The notes beneath the pieces were generated by a model. It ran no database searches. It was not told the DNA's origin and worked only from the letters and a program-made list of their open reading frames with translations. From positions 47,288,090 through 47,352,089 of the forward strand of contig CM067087.1 in the NCBI GenBank assembly GCA_034008185.1: a stretch of 64,000 nucleotides of DNA. The letters run 5' to 3'. The DNA is from Gorsachius magnificus (Eukaryota; Chordata; Aves; Pelecaniformes; Ardeidae). This document shows positions 39,101 to 51,400 of the stretch, in pieces. Both the position numbers and the translations under genes were made by a program. Positions within the stretch are counted from its first letter, which is position 1. The number at the start of each line of letters is the position of its first letter.

Positions 39101-41669
39101 GCATGCAACCATACGACTGCTAATCTCCTGTGCTGCATTAAAGCCTTAGCAAAAAATTAATTACGGATGAATGTGGGAGCACACCCATGAATCCTCGCTT
39201 GGATCAAACCGTGTAAGAATTTCAGAGGAAAAAACTGATTGAGAAGAGCTCCTGAGTCGGTCAAAATGAGCCCTTATGAAGAGCTTCTGCTGACACTAAG
39301 GTAGGGGAGGGTCACCGTCCAAAAAAATGTCTTCTATTTGTGACCACACACCACTGAAAATAAGCACAAGTGCTACGGTACAAGCTTTTTGATCAAGAAC
39401 ATGCAGAAATTAAACCGTTGAACGGAGTTACAGATCTCCATACTGTGCTAAGTTTCAGCTCTCAGCTGATTTATTCTCATTTTCACCGCTGGAAAACCCA
39501 CCAAAAAACATGGCCTGTAAGTCTGACCAAGAACATTCCATTTTTTTCCAAGACGTTGCTCCTGAGGTTCCCACAATAGATCACTTGGGGCTCGAAGGGC
39601 CCGTGTCAATTGAACTGAATGATGCGGTCGCCTGCTGGTACAGAAATGCAAAGGCAAAGCTGAGGGGGTTTATTTTCAAAACAGAAGACATTGATCCTGT
39701 GACAATGTTCCATTACCCCGGCTGTATTTCTATTAGAGACAGCGATTACATCTACGTCAGTCGCCTGAGCTGATGGATATTGGGGCACTAACAGTGACAC
39801 AGTTTTTCACAACGCGGCTCCTGCTGACCTGCATACTGATGGCTTGCGAAAAAAGGTTCCTTCCGAGCTTGGACTAATGCTACTGATTTGCCAATGAAAA
39901 ACTGCTGAAGTTTGGGCAGACTTTTGTAATTAGTCGGTTTTCAACTGTCTGTGGGTTTGGGTTTTTTTTTTGTTGTTGTTCTGGAAATCTTATCGCGGAA
40001 CGGTGATTAGTGACCACGTGGCCTGGCACGGAATCGATTTGTTATGATTAATATATTTATATTGCTACCTGATGGTAATAAACCAGCATATACAGTCCTT
40101 ACAAGCACCTGTGGGAAGATCTCTCTGCACTCCTCCAACAGCATCCCTACCTTGACTGGGGATTTTTTTCATACGGGTGTAAGGACTCCCCTTCCATCTC
40201 CCCGTACCATCACCCTTTACAGTTTCTATGCACTGTGCTTGCTCCTCTCCCAAGCCGGTCATCCATCTTCAGGCTTTCATCTCTTGATCTGACACATGAT
40301 CTTCAGCCCGTGGTCACGCGTTTGCCCTGGTTTTCACCTCTTCAACGTGCCCTGCCTACCCGTACTCTGCACTCCCAAATTCACCCCTCCAACCGCTTGC
40401 AAGAGCGCTGACTTTCTCTGCACTTCCTTCAGTCTTTTCTTTTCCACGTCCTTCTTTCGCTGTTTTTCCATTATAACACAGGAGCTGCTAACATTTTGCA
40501 CAAATAAAAAAAAAATTCAATTCATCTTCAACAATAGCAATTTCTATTCCAGCTAAGCCCTGTGCATTTTATTTGTCCTTGTTTGTTTTGCCCTGTGCCC
40601 TGAGTCACGTCCTGAAGTGCCTGCAGGTGAAGGGACTTTGACTCGCTTCGGTGTATTTACCACAGTGGGTTCCCTCGTTCCTCATTAGGAAGTTGTTTTT
40701 GTTTTTTTTTTAACGCTGCCATAACAACCACAAATTGAGGTGGTTTGGAGCTACACCTGCACAGAGTAACCAAGCGCAACGGAGGTGGGAGCTAGCGGGG
40801 TCTGAACGGGCGCAGGAGTGGGGACAGCAGCACGCCAGCCAGCATCTGCTGGTGGCACCCCTCTGCACCCTGCTGGTGGCACCCCTCTGCACCCTGCTGG
40901 TGGCACCCCTCTGCACCCTGCTGGTGTCTGCACCTCGCGGGAGCGTAAGGTTGGGCACCTCCTTGCTGAAGTCCATTCCACGCGGCACATCTATAATTCT
41001 TCCATAACCAAAAGTAAAACAAGACGACCCCAAATCTTCCGCTGTGGTGTGCCCTGGTACTCACGAGGCTGAGCCTCTAGGGACACAAAGCCACCCGTGC
41101 CCAGGAGAGCCGAGAGCGTTCAGCTGTATCGCAATGAATTTTGGTAAAGCCTCAGTTTTGAAACACTCATTAGAGGCCACCACTGCCACATGGTTTTCAA
41201 ATAGGGTTTTGGGGGTTTTTTTTGTGAAATGCTACGGTTTTATGTTTTATTAAGGTTGCTATCATGACTCAGGTAATTACCCTAAATTCCTGCAGGTCTT
41301 TGGGGCCTGGTTCATCTTTCCTGGTGAACCACCAATGCCAAACGAAACCCAAACAGACTGACATTGGTCTGGATGCAGACACACGATCACGACCTTGTCC
41401 AACAAGGGACCCACTCACTCGCTTGCCCTGCCCTTGGTGTATGAGCCTGAACGCTCTCACCTCAGCTCTTTTAGCCCCTACAAAGCCACCATCAAGTGCA
41501 GGTTTTATTTTCAGCCTAGAAGTTGACAGAACTATCCCATAAATGATAGTAACCACCTAGACAGAGCAAGAGGAGCATTTCCTGCGGTGGAAGATGCAGG
41601 AGAAGGGGTGACCGACCTCTCTGTGCGAGAGCATCTTCCCCAGCTCCTACGTTATTTTGGAAGAGCTCT
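36181..41669. other. Upstream intron sequence
   Basis: No exon recognised. A G14 run is at 37242-37255 and the 24-bp minisatellite at 40846-40926. The rest is unremarkable. Confidence 0.6.
40846..40926. repeat. 24-bp minisatellite, 3.4 perfect copies
   Basis: Unit begins CTGCTGGTGGCACCCCTCTG and is 24 bp long. Copies lie at 40846-40869, 40870-40893 and 40894-40917, with a partial copy to 40926. Because the unit is a multiple of three and has no stops, all plus-strand frames stay open here; this gives only spurious ORFs. Confidence 0.95.
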
Positions 41670-41762
41670 AGTTAATGGTGTCCCTGCTCACTGCAGGGGG
41701 GTTGGACTAGATGACCTCTGAAGGTCCCTTCCAACCCAAACCATTCTATGATTCTATGATCT
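41670..41762 (+). mobile_element. CR1 LINE 3' end remnant
   Basis: Reads ATGGTGTCCCTGCTCACTGC, then GGTTGGACTAGATGACCTCT, GGTCCCTTCCAACCC and ATTCTATGATTCTATGAT. It is the common avian CR1 3' terminus. Confidence 0.93.
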
Positions 41763-43914
41763 TGGATTATCGGGCATAGCACAAAACTTCCACAGCGTTG
41801 GGGATATCAATATGCCATTTGATTAGGGGGAAAAGAGAGACAGCAATGAGGTGCGCTCTTCACAGAGGAGGTGAAGAGGGTTTGATCTATTCTTAACCCA
41901 AATAAACCCAGCTTATCTCCCCATTGTTAAGCCTGGTCTTATATGCCTTTCCCATGAGAAAAGAGGTTTTGGAATTATGTACTCTGGCAGCATCTACTTT
42001 GGGGATAACAAATAATTTTTCTGAAATTCCTTTGTGAGTGCATGAAAGCTGCCAATTTTTTTCCTGAGGCAGATGTGTTGTTGAATACTAACAGCTCTGA
42101 GTCTACTGTTCCTGAAAAATGAAGGAAGAAACGTAAAACCCCTGCGAGAAAATGCCATAATGGGGTGAAAAAAAAAAGAAAAAAACCCCTAACAACATCA
42201 CAGGACACAGAGAAGATCCTTCAGTTACAATTTGTTATGATTTTAAGTCAGGAAAATATGAACTGTTAACAAGGGAAGGTATCATCTCCAGCTTTAGTGG
42301 GTGTTAATCACGAGCAACTACACCAGAATGGGCTACTTACTGCAGGGGCGGCCAGATTTATTTATTTATTACATTGGGATGAAGAAAATGCAAACAGTGC
42401 CCTTCAGGGAAAATAATGAATGAATTATACGAAGAATGCAGGGGTATGGTGTGTTGGGGTTTTTTTATAAAAAACCTGATTACTTCTGACTCCTTGGGCC
42501 AAGCCCAATATGGCTCAGGAGTTGTGGGCTGACGGCAAACAGGTCGTTTGGTACTTATGAATGTTAGTGGTTAGAAATACACCATGCTTTAGACACATTT
42601 TTCTCTATTAACCCAGATATTAACCAAGTTGAGAATCTACCTGCAGTTGGACAGCAGAATTTGGTATTGAAAACATGCGCGACCATTCATCATATTTAGC
42701 GTTCAAAGTTCTCTACAGCCATGAAACATATCCTAAAGCCTGGAATAAATTAAATGTAAACTGACAAGTCCTTTCTAGCCCCAAGATCTTCGCCTAAAAG
42801 ATTTAAAGACGTGTAACTCATGATTGACTGCAGCATTATGCATGAATGGAGAGTTTTAAAGATGGCTTGGGAAAGTTTACCCTCAGATTAAAACCCTCAC
42901 TCTTTCCTTTACCCAAGCATTTTCACGTCCAGCCCTGTTTACTGAAGCAGCCTGAAATGTGCCTGTGGGAATCGGCAGGTAAATAACCATTAAGAGTTCA
43001 GGACCTTAAAAAATGGAAAAAAGAACCCCCACCTCTTGCAAACCCAGAAATAATCGACACCACGCTTTTGGAGCTGGTCATACAAACATAAAAAAGAGCA
43101 ACACGTGGATCTAAGTTAGCTGTGGCTGTTCCCACACTCCTCGACCATCCTTTCCTCCTAACTGCTCCGCTGATACCACCTACCCCACCACTTTCTTTTA
43201 TTCCCAAATAAAACCAAATGCAACAACAATATTAACAAGTGCAAACCGCAGCTCTTGAGTCAGGAGTAATCGAATGGCAGTGTCTGAGCTTCAATGACAG
43301 AAATCAGTCACCAAGGGAAACAAGATCAAGTGCAAAAGGGCAGTATGAAACCAACCTCACCTAGGCTTTTTTTTTTTTTTTTTAATTAAAGACTAATTAG
43401 CAGGAAGAAACTGATAAAATGGAGCATTCCTCACAAAAGAGAGATGTACTCATTTAAATGAATTTAACGCTTACAAATTTATCTTAGAACCATTGAAATG
43501 GATCAGAACCCAACCGCACCTACTTTAGCACCTCAAGATTTAACTTCAGGTGGGCCCTGAAGTTAGGCAGCTAAATTTTCCAGAAGCACCTAAATCACTT
43601 AGAAGCCTTACTGGAAGTGACTTCTAACCAAGAACAGGACGTGAAGTACTTGCCCTTTCCTAAGTCCGAGCTGATGCGTCTCTCAAACCCTATGAAATAA
43701 GAAACACACACTGTTTGACAAACATTATTTCTGGTATTCAGAAGAGTCAAAGCTCTTCTTATCTGTTAAATTTAAATCAAGTATTACAGTAAGAGTTTAA
43801 TATCCATGATCTTAGCCCTCCTAAGGAGACTGGGCACAGCCACTCATGAACACGACCGAGTGCAGCCGCAGAGAGCACGCAGTGATTCGTTTGTCTTGGG
43901 CTGCGACACAGCAG
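41763..43914. other. Upstream intron sequence
   Basis: No exon recognised. A T-tract is at about 43367-43383. Around 43530-43620 there are AAGTTAGGCAGCTAAAT and CACCTAAATCACTTAG words that may be an old, degraded repeat; I could not classify it. Confidence 0.55.
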
Positions 43915-45118
43915 GATCATAGAATCATAGAATGTTTTGGGTGGGAAGGGACCCCTAGAGGCCACCCAGCCCAACCCTCCTGCAGGAGCAGGGACACCCT
44001 GAACCACATCAGGTTGCTCACAGCCCCGGCCAACCTGGCCTGGAATGGTCCCAGGGATGGGGCCTCCACCCCCTCTCTGGGCAACCCCTGCCAGGGTTTC
44101 ACCACCCTCACTGGAAAGAATTTCTGCCTTAGATCCAGTCTCAACCTCCCCTGCTTCAGTTTAAAGCCATCCCCCCTTGTCCTGTCCCAGCTGGCCCTAC
44201 TAAAAAGCTTGTCCCCCCCTTTCCTCTGGGCCCCCTTGAAGCCCTGACCGGCCGCACTCAGCTCTGCCCGCAGCCTCCTCTGCTCCAGGCTGAACACCCC
44301 CAACTCTCCCAGCCTGGCCTCAGAGCAGAGGGGCTCCAGCCCTCGGAGCATTTTAGTAGCCCCTCGGAGCATTTTAGTAGCCCTCCTCTGGCCCCGCTCC
44401 AACAGGTCCATGTCCTCCTTGTGCGAGGGCTCCGAGCTGGACGCAGGGCTCCAGGGGAGGTCTCCCCAGAGCAGAGCAGAGGGGCACAATCCCCTCCCTC
44501 CACGCTGGCCACGCTTCTCCTGATGCAGCCCAGGGTAGGGTTGGCTTCTGGGCTGCCAGCGCACATTGCTGGCCCATGTCCAGCTTTTCATCCTCCAGCA
44601 CCCCCAAGTCCCTCTGGGCAGGGCTGCTCTCCATCCTTTCTTCCCCCAGCCTGTATTGATACTGGGGGTTACCCCGACCCAGGTGCAGGACCTTGCACTT
44701 GGCCTTGTTGAACCTCATGATGTTCACACAGGCCCACCTCTCCAGCCTGTCCAGGTCTCTCTGGATGACATCCCGTCCTTATGGTGTGTCAACCGCACCA
44801 CTCAGCTTGGTGTCATCTGCAAACTTGCTGAGGGTGCACTCGATCTCGCTGTCTAAGTCATTGGTGAAAACGTTAAACAGCACCGGTCTCAGTACGGACC
44901 CCTGAGGGACACCACTCATCCGGTCTCCATCCGGACATCGAGCCATTGACCACTACCCTCCGGATGCGACCATCCAGCCAGTTCCTTATCCACCAAACAG
45001 TCCACCCACCAAATTCATAGCTCTCCAATTTAGAGAGAAGGATGTTGTAGGGGACCGTGTCAAAGGCTTTGCAGAAGTCCAGATAGATGATGTCCATTGG
45101 TTTTCCCTTGTCCACCTA
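43915..45118 (-). mobile_element. CR1 LINE with part of the reverse transcriptase domain
   Basis: The longest CR1 copy here, about 1.2 kb. On the minus strand the 5' part encodes [20 protein letters not shown] and [10 protein letters not shown] from the reverse transcriptase, and the FADDTKL catalytic-motif region is visible at about 44815-44835. Then come [33 protein letters not shown], the doubled ATKMLRG segment, DRTRGDGFKLKQGRLRLDLR and WQGLPREGVEAPS. It is 5'-truncated and frameshifted, so not active. The 3' tail complement is at 43915-43935. Confidence 0.95.
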
Positions 45119-48100
45119 TTTGTCCTGTTTTCCCTTTACAATCTAAAATAACAAATATGTGAGACCAACGTAAAATTCTCATTTCTTCTTTCACTGCACT
45201 ATATGCCAATCTGCAATACAGATGCGATCTATTAAGAAGCAATAGAGAAATAAAGCAACAGGAACCCAAGCAACATCTCGGAGATGCTGCGCCACCCAAG
45301 GCGGCTGGGCAAGCAGGCATGAGTGCCCGAGACAGCTCTGGAAACGTCCGTCCAGAGACAGGTTATAAAGGATGTTGGCGTAGGTTATGAGGGCAGAGTA
45401 CTGCTTTACTTTTACCAAAATATAAGATTGCGCATTCCTCGGCCACCATTCTGTCATCATTGGTCTCTCATGGATGTCACTGCCTCCACCACACACGGTC
45501 TAGAAGGCAGCGAGGCAATGACCAAAGAATGAGAGAGGCAATGAAGTGACTTGCATGGCCCATGCCCCAGCCTCCAGAGTGGGACCAGATGCTCAACTAC
45601 ACAAGAAGTTGAGCTGCAGACACGAGACCCTTGCCTGGACACAGGTAGCTCCAAGAGAAGCACCTCACCCCCAGCAACTCTGCAATGAGGACCAGGCTGT
45701 TTTCCAAGCCTGCAAGTATCTCCTTCCTAATTCATATAATTTTCAGTCTCTGCTACAATAACCACCTTCAATGCAGACATTCAATCTCCACATCCTCCTC
45801 TGCACCACATCTCAAAGTTTGACTCTTTAAGTTGTCATGAGCAAAACCTATACTGTCTGGGCCTTAGAGCTATGTATTTTGGCAGAGAATGTCTCCATCT
45901 ATCTTAGCTATACCTGAATTTCCATATGAAATAGCATTGATTTTTCCCTTCAAGTATATACATTTAATGAAAAACTCACTCATGCCTCCAAAGGTTGTCT
46001 AGACATGAAGCTGGTCCCCCTTCCTGCCTTCAGCATCTCTAAATGAAGCTGTTTCAGGGGTCTTTTGGCAGAGTATTAAGAAACAGCATATATGCTGAGG
46101 CGATACGGCTATAATACATAGAAAAGACATGCAATACAGTCATCATCCTTGACCACATTTTCCATATTCTGCAATATATCCTTTTTTTTTTTTTCTTTTT
46201 ACTGGGAGCTGTTCCAATAGCTGAATCATCAAGAGCAGTCTCTTCTTTTACAAAACGCCCTGAAAAATAAAAACAAGCTTCCTTCCTTGTCTGTTGAAAA
46301 TGGAATATTTTACCTAACTCAAATTATCCTAGACTAAGGACAACTTTGAACGAATGCCAAGTTCTGATACTTCATCAGTGTTTAAGTCTAGAGGCACATT
46401 TATACTACTGTGAAGGAAAAATTCCCAGAGATCCGATGAACATGCCTGCCATAACGCAGTCCCAGATGGCTCCTACACAGTGGAAAGTCACCTGTATCTG
46501 CAGAAGAATTGCAGTGCTGATCTTAGAAGAGTGAAGGAGTGTACCAAATGTTCTTGCTAATGTGGCACTGTACAGAGGGTCTGACCAGTAAAAGCAACCT
46601 GAACGCACCTGTAGAGGGATACGCAATGAGTTTAAAAAAATATTAAAAGATGGTTTAGAACACCATTATTTTTGCTTCTCTGTATAGGACATTGGATGTA
46701 AAAAAGCTATATGAAAGCGGCCGGTTGTATATAAGTTTTTGTTTCACGAGGGAAGCATCCATCCATATGCAAACGCTTGCTTGGATTCCTATACACACAC
46801 ATAAAAACCTTAAAATTTAAAAAAACCTGTTGGCTTTGTACAGTAGCAGCAGGAGAGGCTACCGAAGAAACTCTTATCAAACGGGCTGGAAGTCACAAAG
46901 GAGCCAATTAAGACTAGAAGTTCAAACCCAGGACATCTCCTCCTCTTTCTGCCTGCTCAGGCCAACATCAGATTTCTGTTCTCACTAATTTTTGAATTGC
47001 TCCCCTCTGAAGCAAACTATTCACAACCTGAAGATACATCATCTGTTCTACAAGGATCTCCTCTTCCCCACCCCCCCATTAGAAGGTGCAATTTTGAATT
47101 AACCAGTCTCCTCTACTGGTGCAGCTGGAAACACGATCATAGCTTCGTGTAGAGAAAACATTTTTGCTTAGTCAAGTTAAAACATCAGAGATGGAAACAC
47201 AGCGTGTCTTCTAACTGCAGGCTGCTATCACAGAGGCAGCTGCACTGAAATGGTCTCCAGGCTGTCCCACAAATGACCTCTATCTTTTGCAGAATTAAGC
47301 AATCACAGCAACTGCTTCTTGCTGGTTCCGATTTAAGCAAATGAGAGAGGACTGCTTTTCAAAAAAAAAAAAAAAAAAAAAAAAAAGAAACCCACCACGT
47401 GAGGTTAGCTTACCCGTACCTCAAACACTGGAATAACAGGTTCCACGCATGAAAAATTCTGCTCACCCATTTCCAGTAATAGAAGCATTACTTTCAAATA
47501 AAGAGATGATCAAGAGGAAGAAGTCCATGACTTCTCCAGCTGACATTATACTTTAATAAGTACTGCACAAATTGCTCACAACATTTTGAAAAATTTTCGG
47601 TATTTCTCAGACTCCAAGAGCTCCCCTCATCTTTCTTTTCTTACAATATTCATAAAGCTGTGATGTCTTTACTTTGCAGAATTGCCATTTAACATTCTTG
47701 AGTAATGCTACTCAAAACTTCGCAATGCCATTTCTCCCATATAAATCTGAAAGCCTATTTTCTTCCACTCCAAGATTTAGAAGCTCTAATGTAAGCCTAC
47801 CTGCATTATTTGTGCATGCTGCAGGTATTATGTACCTATAGGAAACCATACAGTGGGAATAGCACCATGCCAAATATTTTAGATAGACTGATCTAATGCA
47901 ACGGCGGCCGGGGAAATGGTTTCATTCTTTACACCAATTCACTTGCGTCTTCCAATCGCATCCTTTTGCTTCCCTAATTTATCAGCCTCCAGAGCCTTCT
48001 CAAGCAAGTCCCCCCAATATCTCTCCAACACAGAAAGCCCTACTGCTGGTTTCTTAGGTTGGCCAGAGAATCCCATTAAGAAGTTCTTGCGTACCCCACC

Positions 48101-48435
48101 TTGGTTTTAGAAAACAAAACAAAAAAAGAAGAGCTTGTGAAAATATACATAGATACAGGTCAATCCAGAAGAATATTTAAACATATTCTAGTCCCATTGG
48201 CTTCAATTGCTTAAGTGATTTGTTGGAGCAGAGCCAGGACGACAGTTCCCTGGAAGAGCAAGGCCATAAAGAACAGTCAGCGATATCCTTCCCTACCTTG
48301 GGGGCGGGGGGGCTATTTGCAAGATAAGGTTTATTAAAACAGACTCCCTCTGTCTTTGGGTGCCCTCTATAGACCTAAGATAGACCACAGCTAGACCACA
48401 GCTAAACCTTGCTTAAAAACTTTAAGGGATTGTGA

Positions 48436-48476
<41 letters not shown>

Positions 48477-51400
48477 CATCTGCTACACCCACAAGACATT
48501 TGTTAAATTGCAGCATATATTAAAAATCCTACAGATACAAATGTGGTATCAGTTATCTACTGCTGAAAGAACAAATACTCAGTTGTGCTCCTGCACAATA
48601 CTCAAGCACGGCTGTTCGTAGACGGGCTCAGAATGAATTTTCCCTTTATTAGAAAAAGTCAGGTAATCTCATCTCCCTTGTAACTCTAGCCATGGAGAAG
48701 AGATAAGAAAATATCTTTAAGGAAAGTATGCAAAATGCAGAGAAATGACAGCGGGATTGCAGTTACATACATTGAAAGAAAACTGCAAAATCGTGACTCT
48801 ACATTCAATTTAAGAAGAGGAGACCAATAACAGCACGCATGCTGGATATTTGCCCTCTGAACCACGTACTCCTTTTCCTTTAGGAAGCCAAGACTTAAAC
48901 CCCCCCATATTATAATCAAAACACAGCAATTTTTCCCGCATTTTAAAAAACCTGGTACACACTAAGGCAATAGTGCCTCCACGCCTTAAGCGGACAATAC
49001 GGTTTTTACAAGGTGTTTTGTCAAAAGGTCTATTTATTAATATTTCCATGCCGTGCAGTGGTGTGTTATATCATAACAACTCTAATGAAATGAATATGGA
49101 TTTACACGTGAGGGGATAACGGCTCTACGAGGAGCTGTTGAAGACCATCATTGAAGAAAAGAACACTTAATGTAAAGATTTAGCGGACCGCAGAAACCGT
49201 CACCTAACAAATATCGTCAATGCACGTAATGGCAGTTACTAAGTTGTAGCGAACTATCAGGCCACTTTTATGACAAATAAATAGATAAATCATGGAGTGT
49301 CCTTACCAGAACTACTCTCTGAAACCCCACAAAATTGTGATGAGGCAGCAGTACAGCCCTTGGTATTACACCACCTGTAACACAAACCATAGCATGATAG
49401 TTTCTATCAATAGTTATCTTAAAGGAAGAAAAACGGATAAAAGCTATTTTTCTACCAGTCTTTTTACTGAAAGCATTAAAACAACATTCAGTGTCCTACT
49501 GATTACAATAGAAGAAAATAAACGAGCAAAGATTAAAGCTCATCTTTTGATTATTTACATGGAATTTACTTTGTAAGGCACAGTTTCGACTCTATCCTCT
49601 TCTCACTCCCTCAGCTGAGAACAAAACCCTACCACAGAGCGCTGGCTGTAAAGGAATTTCCGGTCTTTTTGGCGGCCCGTATCGACAAAGGGGAACTTTA
49701 TGAGAATACAGATTAAAGTTTACAAACGGCGAAGTATTGATGCAGTAGCTTCTTTTAGTGTCACCTAAAATGTACACAACTAAAATGATTCAATAGCAAG
49801 ACAAAAAAAAAAAATAGGAAATGCAAAGCCACGATCAAACTATCCCACGTTTTCAAAATTGACCGTTTTGGAACTGAATTTAACACCAACAAATTAGAAA
49901 GAACGTGTTATATGAAAGACTCCTTAAAATACCCTCACGGGGTTCATTCCCCGACGCAAGTTCAAAACTTAAACGCTCCCTAGGAGTTAAGCCCATTAAG
50001 CACCCATGATCCAAAGAGTTACGGATCCTCTATTTGTGCAACGCAGTGATTCCTACCACCCATATTCATTACAGAATAAATCATTAGAATGTGATCTTAG
50101 GCGAGCTAAGGGATTAAGGAGAAAGGTTTGAAGGTAGGAGCACAGGAACACTGAACCACAAGAGAAGAACCCACATGCCAAAAAAAAATGCTGTTTGAAG
50201 CAGGACATACCTAATAGTAAAACAGATAACCCTGCCCCAAATGGAAGAGGATCAGGAAGACTGCAAACGATTTTCTAAATATGAAAGTCCAGCCACACTC
50301 ACAAAATACATTACAAATAACACTGAAACTTCCCAAGGACCTCCTTAAAACAAGGACTAAAACCAAGGACGGCAACACATGCCTTAAACAGCACGTAGCA
50401 TTTAAGACTTTCCATCATCTTAAAAATAATCATTGACCTCGAAGAAACTCTCTGCTATTTAGTCTGTTACTAAGCTGAATAGAACTCGAAAATGTTTGGG
50501 TGTTTTTTTTTTTTTTCCTTGTTTTGATTGAGGAACTGCACAATATTGTGGTCAGCGATCATTTTCTGTGTTTAAATTCTCAGCAGCTGGTGGACGTTGG
50601 GCAACAAAGCGGGGACACAGCAGCGTTTGGTTAAATTAGTATTTGCATTTTAATGGTTCTCCTTTTCAGAAGGAGCAGTTAAAAATACTATTACCTAGAG
50701 GTGCGAGAAGTAAATGCTACATCGCATCGCCCGGAGATCACCAGCCTCCTGATAATAAAAGTCAGTTTATTCATTACTACGTTTTTAAGGAAAACGCTCC
50801 AGTACCACCAGCCGGGACTTGGGAAGGATCCTGGTCCTTCTCTGTAACAACACTTACTGACAGAAGCTCACGAGAGAAGTGAAAAGGTCCTGCCCCTATA
50901 TTAATGTCATTTTAATTATCTCCTAGGATTATGTACTGCCTTGATCATTTCTGCAAACCTAACTGTAGGTATCAACCGCATTGCTAAAGTTTAATTTAAA
51001 AAAAAAACAAACAAAAAACCAAAAAAAACCCCCAAAAAATCAGAAGCAGAGTTTAAAACACTTAGAAAATTTTAACTCCAAGATGAATGATAGTGCAAAA
51101 GGTCGTTAAAAGGGAACGCTGATCCCACGAGGGAGCAGTAAGGTTCAACACTCACGTGCTTTGAACCCTGCGCGTTTTACGTTTACATTCAGTATTTTTC
51201 ATCCATCTGGAGTAAATGATGTTTCAGGTAAATAACTGCTCCTACCCCCAAAATGATGCCAAACAGGAGGAAGGACCCAGGCGCCCTACAGGAGAGCGGC
51301 TTTGGGAAGAATCCCTTCCCCTCCACAGCTCCCCGCAGAGGGGGGGTGAGGACCGAGAGGCGCACAGCAAGAACTCAACGCGGGGCCCAACTGGACAGGG

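Noticed and set aside
40710..41072. Overlapping ORFs encoding a repeated peptide around 40.85 kb
   Set aside because: They are produced by the 24-bp minisatellite, which has no stop in several frames.
43917..44591. 224-codon ORF as a novel gene
   Set aside because: It matches the CR1 ORF2 C-terminus, including the DRTRGDGFKLKQG and WQGLPREGVEAPS motifs, and is part of the element at 43915-45118.
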